Shown here piece by piece: positions 1 through 9,559 of a stretch of DNA of 64,000 bases. Location of the stretch: NCBI RefSeq assembly GCF_000217935.1, contig NZ_AFHI01000045.1, positions 124,001 to 188,000 of the forward strand. Reading direction: 5' to 3'. Each line of letters opens with the position of its first letter. Positions within the stretch are counted from its first letter, which is position 1. Under the pieces are notes generated by a model. It had not been told where the DNA came from, did not search any database, and worked only from the letters and a program-made list of their open reading frames with translations. The translations under genes were made by a program, and so were the position numbers. The stretch comes from Rheinheimera sp. A13L. GTDB taxonomy: Bacteria; Pseudomonadota; Gammaproteobacteria; Enterobacterales; Alteromonadaceae.

Positions 1-1862
<1,862 letters not shown>

Positions 1863-3110
1863 TTAATGATCATGGCTGGCGCCAGACTTCATCAGGTCGG
1901 CTTTGAGAATAAAACTATGAGTTGTGACATATTCCACACCCAGTGGCACACCGGATAACACTTCTACTTGTGTATCGTCGGCGCGGCCTAATTGCGGCAT
2001 ACGAATTTCAAAGTTGTCGCCATGGCGGATAAAAATTACGGTTTTGCCATTCCACTGCTGCAAAGCGGCTTTGTTGATCACTAAAGGCGCATCTATAGTA
2101 GCAACCGTGACGTCTGTTTTGACATGCATACCTGGCCGCCAGTGGCCGTCCGGATTGGCTACTACACCGCGGGCGCGGGCAATATGGCCACCTGTCATTT
2201 GTGGCGCTATATAACTGATTTGGCTTAGGGCAGATTGATGACCATGTAAGTCTTTTACCAGAAAATCATCACCCACTTTGAGCATTTCTGTATCAGACGG
2301 AAAAGCGGACATTTCGATATAGACTGAAGAAAAGTCACTGATTTCCAACAGCGGCTGTTCAGATACCCTGCTGCCAACACTGACGTATTTGGCCGTCACT
2401 TCACCTGAAATAGGCGCATAAACAGAGTAAATTTTTAAGCTGGCCGGGTTTTGCACTGTCGCCACTAACTGGCCTTTCGTCACTTTATCGCCGACGTTAA
2501 CCACCATTTGTTGCACTAAGCCAGCATAAGCAGCACCAAGCTGCACCTGCTGTTCTGGCAGAGCTGCCACAACTCCAAATAAATGCAGCTGAGTACGGAT
2601 TTGGCCAGCTTTTGTTTGCTCCAGCTCTATACCGGCTTTTTGAATAGAACGCTCGGACAACTGAAGACGGCCTTCAAAGGAGTCATAATGCCATTCATAG
2701 TTTTTGCCCTGATAACTGGTCTTTATTTCTACTGCAAAGGAATGAGGCTCACGAATGACTGTATCGCCAAGCCAATAATCCAGCTCAGGGCTAAAGTTGA
2801 TCACTTCTGCAGCTTCACCCAGCCGTTGTAAAGTGACCTGTAGTTTTAGCTCTGTAGCTTTTATGGCTTTGCCGTTTTGATAAAGATATAAACGCAGCTC
2901 GGGCTCAACTTCAGTTTCATAAATGGTCACTTCTACAGCGAAGTCACCCTGGGTCAGTAAACGCCCACCCTGTGGGCCTTTGGCGGGTTCGGTTTCAGAT
3001 TGCCCGTCTTCGTGATCTGCACTAGGGTCATCACCATGAGCAGTAACCAAAGCAGTAAAATTCAAGCAAACACTTAGCAATAAAATGGTTAAAAAGCGGA
3101 AAAAATTCAT
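1863..3110 (-). CDS. czcB: CzcB-type periplasmic adaptor (membrane fusion) subunit of RND efflux
   Basis: HlyD/CusB-family adaptor linking the inner-membrane pump to the outer-membrane channel. Its 415 residues begin with a signal peptide (about residues 1-24). A short acidic, His-containing stretch follows (HGDDPSADHEDG), of the kind that binds metal in CzcB proteins. Next come a CzcB-type N-terminal domain, a lipoyl/barrel-sandwich region (VQQMVVNVGDKVTKGQLVATV, in part) and beta-barrel domains. The start codon overlaps the stop of czcC by four bases (ATGA), so the two are translationally coupled. The extreme C-terminus also carries His residues (GASHDH), consistent with metal handling. Confidence 0.92.
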   Translation of the reverse strand: MNFFRFLTILLLSVCLNFTALVTAHGDDPSADHEDGQSETEPAKGPQGGRLLTQGDFAVEVTIYETEVEPELRLYLYQNGKAIKATELKLQVTLQRLGEAAEVINFSPELDYWLGDTVIREPHSFAVEIKTSYQGKNYEWHYDSFEGRLQLSERSIQKAGIELEQTKAGQIRTQLHLFGVVAALPEQQVQLGAAYAGLVQQMVVNVGDKVTKGQLVATVQNPASLKIYSVYAPISGEVTAKYVSVGSRVSEQPLLEISDFSSVYIEMSAFPSDTEMLKVGDDFLVKDLHGHQSALSQISYIAPQMTGGHIARARGVVANPDGHWRPGMHVKTDVTVATIDAPLVINKAALQQWNGKTVIFIRHGDNFEIRMPQLGRADDTQVEVLSGVPLGVEYVTTHSFILKADLMKSGASHDH

Positions 3111-4420
3111 TGAGAAAGCTCCTGTTGTAAAGGGAGACCGTAAAGTCTGGATTGCTGCGTTAAGGCTTGTGGACCTTTCACCGCCATAGGTAAACCGGTC
3201 AGGCGTTCCAGCTCTAAAAGTTGCAGATGCAAAGCGTATTGCAGGTCAATGACGTTGCGTTTGGCTAACAAAATTTCCTGCTGCGCTGAGAGTAAGTCGG
3301 TCATATCAAAGACACCTTGTTGATAACCGGCCGACATCTGCTCCAGTAGCTGTTGCGCCAGCGGGATCACTGCTTTTTGGTAATCAAGGATTTGCTCGCT
3401 AAGCTGAGTCAGTTGCAGATAAGTGCGCTCTGTTTGTAATTGCAGCTGCTGCATAGTCTGTTGCTGCTGCAGCTTGGTTTGCTCAGCCAAAGCTTCACCT
3501 GCCAACACAGCGCCCCGATTTGGGTTTTCCAGAATCAGCGGCATACTGACCTGCAGCACAAAAGCATTGTCGTTGCTTTGTTCATTGCGGCGAATACCAG
3601 CCCCCAAAGTTAAATCGGCCTGACCTAAAGCTTTGGCTAACTGCAACTGACTATCCAGCACTCTGCTCTGCGTCAGCCACCACTGCAGCTGTGGTGCTTG
3701 TTGGAGTTGCGTCAGTACATCAGCTAAAACAGGCAAAGTAGGAAGCAGGCTTAAATCACCAGATACCGCATTAAAATCAGGCTGACTTGCCCAATGACTG
3801 GCTAACAGACGCAGGTTAACCCGCTTTTCAGCCAACAGACTTTTATGCTCCATCCGGCTTTGCAGCACTTTCAGTTCAAGTCGGGTGACATCAGCATCTG
3901 TTACATTTCCCGCTTTGGCGCGCTGTTTAGCCACTTCAAGCATTTGCTGTTCAGTCGCCATTTTTTGCTCTGTCCACTGCAACAAAGCCTGCTGATGCAA
4001 TAGCTGCAGAAAAGTTCGCATCGTAGCCGCCAGCGCATCCACTTTATCCAGCTGGTATTGCTGCTCTGTTAATTTGCTTTGCCATTGGGTCAGCTCAAGC
4101 CGCTTCTGGCGTTTATCACCCAGTTCAATCAATTGGCTCAGGCTTAAGGTCAGTTCGGCATTTTTAAAGCCAGTGCTGTCGCCAGTGCCCAGTACATCGG
4201 CCAGCTCCAGATTCAGTTCAGGGTTAGGCCTTTGTCCGGCACTGATAGCAGCGGCATCATGGATACGCTGCTGATAGGGGTACAATTGCAAGCCAGGGCT
4301 TTGCACTAAAGTGCGTTTTAACGCTTCTTCAATAGTAAGTGTTGTCGCTTGGGCAGGCATAGCCCACAGCAACACTAAGGCCAGCAGCATAGAAGCCGCA
4401 TGGCCGGAATTCATAGTCAT
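3107..4420 (-). CDS. czcC: CzcC-type outer-membrane efflux channel (TolC family)
   Basis: Outer-membrane factor of the tripartite metal efflux pump. The protein has a signal peptide ending near AMPAQA, followed by two repeats rich in Leu, Gln and Ala typical of TolC-family coiled helices (for example the region around ELTLSLSQLIELGDKRQKR). I start it at the ATG at 4420 because GGAG lies seven bases upstream of it. A longer in-frame start at 4441 exists but has no ribosome-binding site. The length of 437 residues is normal for the family. It lies between the His-rich protein and czcB in one operon. Confidence 0.9.
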   Translation of the reverse strand: MTMNSGHAASMLLALVLLWAMPAQATTLTIEEALKRTLVQSPGLQLYPYQQRIHDAAAISAGQRPNPELNLELADVLGTGDSTGFKNAELTLSLSQLIELGDKRQKRLELTQWQSKLTEQQYQLDKVDALAATMRTFLQLLHQQALLQWTEQKMATEQQMLEVAKQRAKAGNVTDADVTRLELKVLQSRMEHKSLLAEKRVNLRLLASHWASQPDFNAVSGDLSLLPTLPVLADVLTQLQQAPQLQWWLTQSRVLDSQLQLAKALGQADLTLGAGIRRNEQSNDNAFVLQVSMPLILENPNRGAVLAGEALAEQTKLQQQQTMQQLQLQTERTYLQLTQLSEQILDYQKAVIPLAQQLLEQMSAGYQQGVFDMTDLLSAQQEILLAKRNVIDLQYALHLQLLELERLTGLPMAVKGPQALTQQSRLYGLPLQQELSQ

Positions 4421-4479
4421 AACTATGCTCCACCAGATCATTTAAATAAAAGTAAAAAACGGATGTTTAACTGAAGACT

Positions 4480-4851
4480 TTAAGCGTTGGGTGGAGGTAC
4501 TAAAGGGGTATAGCTGGTGGTGATCATCGCATATTGAGCTAAGCCTGATGCTTTGTGCACCACAGGGTCTGCAGATACAGAATAAAGTTCGGCTATATAG
4601 CAGGCAACATGAGCATGAGTGGGATGATGATTGTCGTTGTGTTCAGCTTCGTGCCCTGCAGCGTCTTCTGCGCTTTGTTGGGCACCGTCTTGCGTAGCGC
4701 AATGCTGATGTTCACTGTGACTGGACTTGTCGAATAAAGAAAAAGGGTGATCCTCCTCCGGCAAATGCATAACAATGCTTTCACAGGCCGAAACGGCGTG
4801 ATTCAGCATAATCAACATCAGTACAAGCAAGCGGAGCATAGGTTTTGGCAT
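4480..4851 (-). CDS. Small His-rich exported protein, probable metal-responsive first gene of the czc operon
   Basis: I do not recognise a named family. The 123-residue protein starts at 4851, where GAGGG sits eight bases upstream. A start at 4881 is also possible but less well supported. It has a signal peptide (MLRLLVLMLIMLNHAVSA) and then a mature part with many His and acidic residues, densest in a stretch near residues 45-80 containing HSEHQHC and HNDNHHPTHAH. It ends in a Pro-rich tail (PPPNA). It is about 60 bases upstream of czcC on the same strand. A periplasmic metal-buffering or sensing role is inferred from composition and position only. Confidence 0.75.
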   Translation of the reverse strand: MPKPMLRLLVLMLIMLNHAVSACESIVMHLPEEDHPFSLFDKSSHSEHQHCATQDGAQQSAEDAAGHEAEHNDNHHPTHAHVACYIAELYSVSADPVVHKASGLAQYAMITTSYTPLVPPPNA

Positions 4852-4908
4852 AAAGCCCTCGATAAGAACTGTTCGCATCATAGCCTATAGTTCTTCACCA
4901 ACTCAAGC

Positions 4909-5937
4909 TTATAGATAAGGTTCAAAGGCCTTTGAGTAAAGCTCTACAAATTCACCTTGTTGGTTTTTCACAATAAACAAGGCGGCAATTTGCTGTTGGT
5001 CCGCAAGTTCCATGGCTTTTTCCGGGCCCATCACCATAAAAGCTGTGGATAAGCCATCCGCTGTCATGCAGGACGGATGGATCACCGTAGAGGACAACAT
5101 CATGTGTGTTACAGGCTTGCCGGTTTTAGGATCTATTAAGTGCGAATAACGCTGGTTGTTTTCTTCAAAGAAAATACGGTAATCACCTGAAGTAGCCACA
5201 GCATTGTCTTTAGGCCGGATCAGGCGCTGCAACACACGACCTTCAGCCACAGGTTTTTCCAGTCCTACAGTCCAGTCTTTGTTTTCCAGAGAGCTGCCTT
5301 TCAGACGAATTTCACCGCCAATTTCAGCCAGAAAGTTGTTGATGCCTTGCTGCTCCAACACTTCTGCCACCAAATCAACACCATAACCTTTGGCAATAGT
5401 GGATAAGTCGACATAAAGCTGTGGCTTAGTTTTATAAACGCGGGTGCCATCCAGTTGCAGATACTGTGCTCCAATTTGTGTTCTGGCCATAGTGATGGCG
5501 GCATCATCCGGTACTTTTTCTGGTCTGTGTGTGGGGCCAAAACCCCATAAATTAACCAAAGGACCTACAGTAATATCCAGATAACCATCGGTCAGCTGCG
5601 CCAGCCGGATCCCTTCTGCAAATAACAGCCGCAGCATTTCCGAAGCTTCACGCGGTTCTGTCGAATCACTGCTGTTAAATAAGGACAATTCAGAATCTTT
5701 GATATAAGTAGAGGCCACCTGATTCACCTCTTTTAATGCCAGATCAATCTGAGCCTGCACCTGCTGCTGATCCGGCATGCCGGGCTGGCTGATATAGCTG
5801 ACATGGTAGGTCGTGCCCATGGTTTTGCCTTCCAGCAACACTTTTTCGTTGTCAGGTTTTGCACAGGCAGCTAAGGTCACTACAACAACAAAAGCGAAAA
5901 AATGTTGTTTCAGACCCAAAAAAGATGCGGTATTCAA
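4909..5937 (-). CDS. apbE: FAD:protein FMN transferase, ApbE family lipoprotein
   Basis: Transfers FMN from FAD to a Thr/Ser of target proteins such as Rnf/Nqr subunits or FMN-binding reductases, in the periplasm. A lipoprotein signal peptide ends in LAAC (Cys25). Family motifs are GKTMGTTYHVSY near the mature N-terminus, the DLSTIAKGYGVD region, GGEIRLKG, ATSGDYR and the metal-binding segment around CMTADGLSTAFMV. The best start is a TTG at 5937 preceded by AAGGA at eight bases; no in-frame ATG lies upstream of the conserved region. Length 342 is normal. No Rnf, Nqr or FMN-binding target gene lies in this window, so its client is encoded elsewhere. Confidence 0.92.
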   Translation of the reverse strand: MNTASFLGLKQHFFAFVVVVTLAACAKPDNEKVLLEGKTMGTTYHVSYISQPGMPDQQQVQAQIDLALKEVNQVASTYIKDSELSLFNSSDSTEPREASEMLRLLFAEGIRLAQLTDGYLDITVGPLVNLWGFGPTHRPEKVPDDAAITMARTQIGAQYLQLDGTRVYKTKPQLYVDLSTIAKGYGVDLVAEVLEQQGINNFLAEIGGEIRLKGSSLENKDWTVGLEKPVAEGRVLQRLIRPKDNAVATSGDYRIFFEENNQRYSHLIDPKTGKPVTHMMLSSTVIHPSCMTADGLSTAFMVMGPEKAMELADQQQIAALFIVKNQQGEFVELYSKAFEPYL

Positions 5938-6043
5938 ATCGTTTTTCCTTCAGAACAGCTCTGTGGTTATTATCCCACAGAGCGTCTGGTCAAAGCTTTG
6001 CACTTATCTGATCTAATGGCTTAACTATCGCCACAGTGCTGAT

Positions 6044-6904
6044 TTATCTGTGCAATTGTCCGGCTCGCTCTGGCTGGTAAAGCAGTTGCAGCACTTGTAT
6101 CGGCTGAATATCGCCATCAGGCATAGGCCAGTGAATTTCATCGCCTTCACGTAAGCCAAGCAAAGCTGAACCTACAGGAGCCAGCACTGAGACTTTATCA
6201 CCTGCCGCATCCAGATCTTTTGGATACACCAGTGTCAGGCAAGGTTCTTCGCCTGTTTTCAATAAACGCAGCCTCACTGTGGAATTCATAGTAACCACAT
6301 CCTTTGGCATTTCTTCGGGTTCAACCACAGCACCACGTTCCAGCTCTTGCTCCAGTGCTAAGCGGGCTGGATCTGTAGCTGGCAATCGGCTTAACAGTGC
6401 GTCTAAACGGTCCAGATCCAGACTGGACAACAGCAATTCAGGTAATGCGGGGTCAGGTAAAGTTGGATTCATTAGTTTCTCCTGTACAGAGGGGGTAAAA
6501 GTAAAAGCTGGGGGTTGTTTGACCGACATCAGATCACACAACATAAAACGCAAAGTGCGACGAAACAGCTGAACTTCAGCCACCTGCCCCACATTTTTCC
6601 CCAATAAAGCAGCGCCTAAAGGGGATAACACCGAAATAAAACCTTGTTCTGGTTGTGCTTGCTGCGGGTAAACCAGAGTGATCCAGGATTCCGTCTGATC
6701 AGACAAATCCAGCAACCGCACCGAACACCCTGGCAGCATGCCGGTTTCGCTCAGTGGTTTACGTTTTTGTTTGGCAACAGACTCCAGTTGCAACAACAGC
6801 TGCTGTACTTGCCAGGGCGGTAAGGGGTGGATAGCAGAAGCTGCCATAAAAAATAGCGCCGAAACATCGGTTTTAGCCGATGTTTTTTTAGTAAAGATAG
6901 TCAT
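6044..6904 (-). CDS. Tandem Rnk-like protein (two Rnk/GreA C-terminal domains)
   Basis: Rnk is a regulator of nucleoside diphosphate kinase with a GreA/GreB-like C-terminal domain that binds RNA polymerase; in E. coli it is about 136 residues. This protein is 286 residues. Residues ~145-286 form a full, well-conserved Rnk (EEMPKDVVTMNS, LTLVYPKDLD, LAPVGSALLGLREGD, LQLLYQPE). Residues ~25-135 are a divergent second copy (PGCSVRLLDLS, TLVYPQQAQ, LSPLGAALLGKNVG). The long start at 6904 has GGAG upstream. There is also an internal ATG at 6472 with its own AGGAG, so a 142-residue Rnk could be made separately. Function is inferred from the conserved second half. Confidence 0.85.
   Translation of the reverse strand: MTIFTKKTSAKTDVSALFFMAASAIHPLPPWQVQQLLLQLESVAKQKRKPLSETGMLPGCSVRLLDLSDQTESWITLVYPQQAQPEQGFISVLSPLGAALLGKNVGQVAEVQLFRRTLRFMLCDLMSVKQPPAFTFTPSVQEKLMNPTLPDPALPELLLSSLDLDRLDALLSRLPATDPARLALEQELERGAVVEPEEMPKDVVTMNSTVRLRLLKTGEEPCLTLVYPKDLDAAGDKVSVLAPVGSALLGLREGDEIHWPMPDGDIQPIQVLQLLYQPERAGQLHR
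6470..6483 (-). promoter_or_regulatory. Internal ribosome-binding site and ATG for a stand-alone Rnk domain
   Basis: On the minus strand AGGAG (6479-6483) is followed six bases later by ATG (6470-6472), in frame with the long double-Rnk ORF. Translation from here gives a 142-residue protein that matches the size and content of an ordinary Rnk. The same bases also encode the linker VQEKL of the long form, so the match could be chance. Confidence 0.5.
6862..6889 (+). terminator. Intrinsic-terminator-like hairpin reading on the plus strand, inside the 5' end of the Rnk gene
   Basis: AAACATCGG and CCGATGTTT form a perfect 9-bp stem with a 6-base loop, followed by a run of T on the plus strand. 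No plus-strand gene ends here, so it may stop antisense transcription. In the sense mRNA the same hairpin begins about eight codons after the start and could affect translation. Confidence 0.4.
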
Positions 6905-7213
6905 TCCAGACTCCGGAATTTAAATAGTCAAAATCAGAGAACGTAGCGAACAGCCGACCCCGTCAAACGGAGCCGGCTTAAGAATGGAAGACGGTAAAAA
7001 AAGCAGCGTGATAAGACGGCGACTTTATTGCTGTTTTGAACAAAAGAACCTCCGTCTTGTTGCAATGGAAAAGGAATTCTACTTTGGACACCATATCGTA
7101 TTTGGCGACAGAACTCAAAGCCCGGCTTGCTTTGCCGCTTTGTGCCTTAGCCCACAGATATGTGGTTAAAATCAGTCCATGCTCACAAGTCAGCCCAATA
7201 CACGGAGTACGAC
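6905..7213. other. 309-base divergent intergenic region between the Rnk-like gene and the alpha/beta hydrolase
   Basis: This region must hold the promoters of both neighbours. I see an imperfect hairpin near 6952-6979 (AGCCG...CCGT/ACGG...CGGCT) and ribosome-binding sites at both ends. No convincing gene is present; short ORFs here lack a ribosome-binding site and any recognisable family signature. Confidence 0.4.
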
Positions 7214-8044
7214 ATGAGCTATTTCACGACCAAAGACAATACCCAACTTTATTACAAAGACTGGGGCAGTGGCAGCACTGTGATTTTGATCCATGGCTGG
7301 CCTTTATCTTCCGACAGCTGGGAAGAACAGGCCATAGCGCTGGTAAATGCCGGCCACAGAGTGATTGCTTATGACAGACGTGGTTTTGGCCGGTCTTCCC
7401 AACCCTGGCATGGTTACGACTACAATACCCTTGCAGACGACTTAGCTGAACTGATCAACCACACAGCAGTAAATGATGTAGCTCTGGTTGGCTTTTCGAT
7501 GGGCGGTGGCGAAGTAGCGCGTTATATGTCACGTTTTGAAGGCAAAAAAGTCACTAAAATTGCGCTGATTTCCTCCGTCTTACCTTTTCGTTTACTGACG
7601 CCGGACAATCCAAGCGGTACTGACGCTGCAACTTTTGAACAAACGGCTTTGGCATTAAAAACCGACAGGCCGCATTTTTACACCGCGTTTTTCCAGAAGT
7701 TTTTTGGCGTCAGTATCTTATCTAACCCGGTCAGCTCCGATTATTTAGACTGGATGCAAGGCATAGCTATGCAAGGCAGTTTACGTTCGGCCTTACAGTG
7801 CCTGAACTCTTTTTCGTCCACTGACTTCAGGGCAGATTTAGAAGCAATACAGGTGCCTGTGTTAGTGATCCATGGCACTGAAGATGCCACAGTACCCATT
7901 CAAAGTTCGTCACGCTTAATCCGTAACTTTATTCCGGACGCTGAACTGATTGAATACGATGGCGCACCACATGGCTTATTTGCCACAGAAAAAGACCGCT
8001 TAAGCCGGGATTTAATCCAGTTTTTAAAAGCGGACTCCGTTTAA
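7214..8044 (+). CDS. Alpha/beta hydrolase, non-haem chloroperoxidase/esterase family
   Basis: Serine hydrolase of the cofactor-free haloperoxidase type, probably a cytoplasmic esterase, lactonase or perhydrolase of unknown substrate. The nucleophile is Ser95 in GFSMGGG, the acid is the Asp of HGTEDATVP, and the base is the His of GAPHGLF. The oxyanion-loop motif HGWPLSS is near residue 27. I start at 7214, where GGAG lies nine bases upstream, giving 277 residues, the usual family length; an upstream in-frame ATG at 7160 would add 18 atypical residues. It stands alone and a hairpin follows it. Confidence 0.88.
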   Translation: MSYFTTKDNTQLYYKDWGSGSTVILIHGWPLSSDSWEEQAIALVNAGHRVIAYDRRGFGRSSQPWHGYDYNTLADDLAELINHTAVNDVALVGFSMGGGEVARYMSRFEGKKVTKIALISSVLPFRLLTPDNPSGTDAATFEQTALALKTDRPHFYTAFFQKFFGVSILSNPVSSDYLDWMQGIAMQGSLRSALQCLNSFSSTDFRADLEAIQVPVLVIHGTEDATVPIQSSSRLIRNFIPDAELIEYDGAPHGLFATEKDRLSRDLIQFLKADSV

Positions 8045-8061
8045 CAGTGGAGCAAAACTTC

Positions 8062-8083
8062 AGTCAGAGCTTTCGCTCTGACT
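8062..8083. terminator. Hairpin between convergent genes
   Basis: AGTCAGAGC-TTTC-GCTCTGACT is a perfect 9-bp stem with a 4-base loop. It sits between the stop of the hydrolase (plus) and the stop of the DUF3472 gene (minus). The following T-tract is short, so terminator strength is uncertain. Confidence 0.6.
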
Positions 8084-8088
8084 CCTTA

Positions 8089-9402
8089 TTAAGGCAAAGC
8101 CGCAAAATCAATTTGTGGTACTGCGTTACTGACGGGCAATTGCCATGAAGTACCCACTGCTGTGGTGTCGCTAAAGAAACCACAGTTTTGCAGCATAAAG
8201 CCCTGCTCTGTGACACCGCCTTTAAAATCCAGTCGGTTGCCGCTGCCACCTGTACCGTCAACAGTAAAACTGGCACTGCGGTTTTGTGTCCAGTTGCCTG
8301 CTGCATCAGCAAACCATTGACTCGGGAAATACACTTTACGGCCTGTATCTCCGGTTTCAGGGATAAAGTTTTCTAAAAAGGAATGCGGCCTTTCTATATT
8401 ACGCTGTGTATCAGGCCGGCTGAAACTGGCGATCAACTGCCACTGGCCAGACTCTGGCGGATAAAACCAGGCGCTGTAATGGGTGTGGTTGTCGTTTTGC
8501 GGTTCTGCTTTGAGCAGAAAACGATAGCGGGTGTCGGTTTGCCACAGATAACGCAGGAAACTCTGGCCGCCTGAACCTTCGTTACCAAACTCCCCTGTTT
8601 GTACTTGCGCGCCCTTACGCAGTAATTTCACCTGAAATTCTTCCGGAATACTGCTTGGGTCATCTGTCTCATAAGGGCTCCAGACAGAAAACAACACACG
8701 CCGCTCTGTGGCAGAATTCACCTGAATACCAAAATAACCATCGGCAAAACCATTGGCCATAAAGTAGCTGCCTAAAGTATCGCTGCCAGATGGAATTTCC
8801 ATTTCGCTGTAAAACCAGCGTGTTGTGCTGTTTTCAGGCAATTGATAAGTTAAATGCACCGAAGGACCGCGTCGCCCCCAATACACTTCATCTTTTATAT
8901 AACTGGCGTTTGCTGCGGCTGAACCACCAAAATTCAGTTGAGTCAGTTCAGCAAAAGTCTGACCGCTACTGCTGACTCCCCGCAACAAAATTTTCTGATA
9001 ACCAGTTTGAGTGACCTGAAAACGGCCAACGGCATGCTGTTTACTGCTGGCGCCAGTTAAAGTCACAGTCTGACGTTGCTCATTTACACTGACCTCCAGT
9101 TTAGATTCGCCTTGTGCCACCTGCCCTGTTAAAGCTAAATCCAGCTCTCCTGTTTGTGGCAGATACAAATACACAGCCAACACATCATCAGCATGTTGCC
9201 AGTTCGTTATTCCCTGATCTGTCACTATAGCGCCCGTCGCTTGGGCGTCTCCTTCCACCCAGCTATTGGCTGCCAGACTTAACTGGTAAGGCAAAGGTTG
9301 CTGTTGCACAGGCGTTGCAGTCACAGCAGTTTGTTCCGCCGAACTGCCGCCACAAGCTGTTAAAAAACTCAGACCCAGCAGGGCCATTAAATATCGCATC
9401 AT
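8089..9402 (-). CDS. DUF3472-domain lipoprotein linked to the GalNAc TonB receptor
   Basis: Exported lipoprotein of unknown function. The signal peptide ends in LTAC (lipobox Cys near residue 17). The region after it resembles the DUF5077 domain often paired with DUF3472. The C-terminal half carries what I recognise as DUF3472 features (VYWGRRGPSVHL, YFMANGFADGYFGIQVNS, FSVWSPYETDD). I start at 9402, where AAGGAT lies about nine bases upstream; a longer ORF to 9639 runs into the receptor gene and is artefactual. It follows the TonB receptor on the same strand after 157 bases, so a role in glycan binding or processing at the cell surface is a reasonable inference. No catalytic residues can be assigned. 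Confidence 0.8.
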   Translation of the reverse strand: MMRYLMALLGLSFLTACGGSSAEQTAVTATPVQQQPLPYQLSLAANSWVEGDAQATGAIVTDQGITNWQHADDVLAVYLYLPQTGELDLALTGQVAQGESKLEVSVNEQRQTVTLTGASSKQHAVGRFQVTQTGYQKILLRGVSSSGQTFAELTQLNFGGSAAANASYIKDEVYWGRRGPSVHLTYQLPENSTTRWFYSEMEIPSGSDTLGSYFMANGFADGYFGIQVNSATERRVLFSVWSPYETDDPSSIPEEFQVKLLRKGAQVQTGEFGNEGSGGQSFLRYLWQTDTRYRFLLKAEPQNDNHTHYSAWFYPPESGQWQLIASFSRPDTQRNIERPHSFLENFIPETGDTGRKVYFPSQWFADAAGNWTQNRSASFTVDGTGGSGNRLDFKGGVTEQGFMLQNCGFFSDTTAVGTSWQLPVSNAVPQIDFAALP

Positions 9403-9436
9403 AGGTTTATCCTTGACTGTTATCCGGCTTTTGTAG

Positions 9437-9457
9437 GGGCGCGGTTTATCCGCGCCC
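9437..9457. repeat. GC-rich REP-like hairpin A
   Basis: GGGCGCGG-TTTAT-CCGCGCCC: 8-bp perfect stem, 5-base loop, preceded by GTAG. It lies between the TonB receptor stop and the DUF3472 start. The flank beginning GTCTTATGATACCGCG resembles the flank of the hairpin at 37749-37766. In this position it could protect or limit the receptor mRNA. Confidence 0.6.
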
Positions 9458-9559
9458 GTCTTATGATACCGCGGTGCCCATTGACGGGCCGGGACAAGCC
9501 ACAGCCCTGCGACCCCCGTCTCAAATCGCCATCTAATCTGATACCTCAACAGATCAGAA

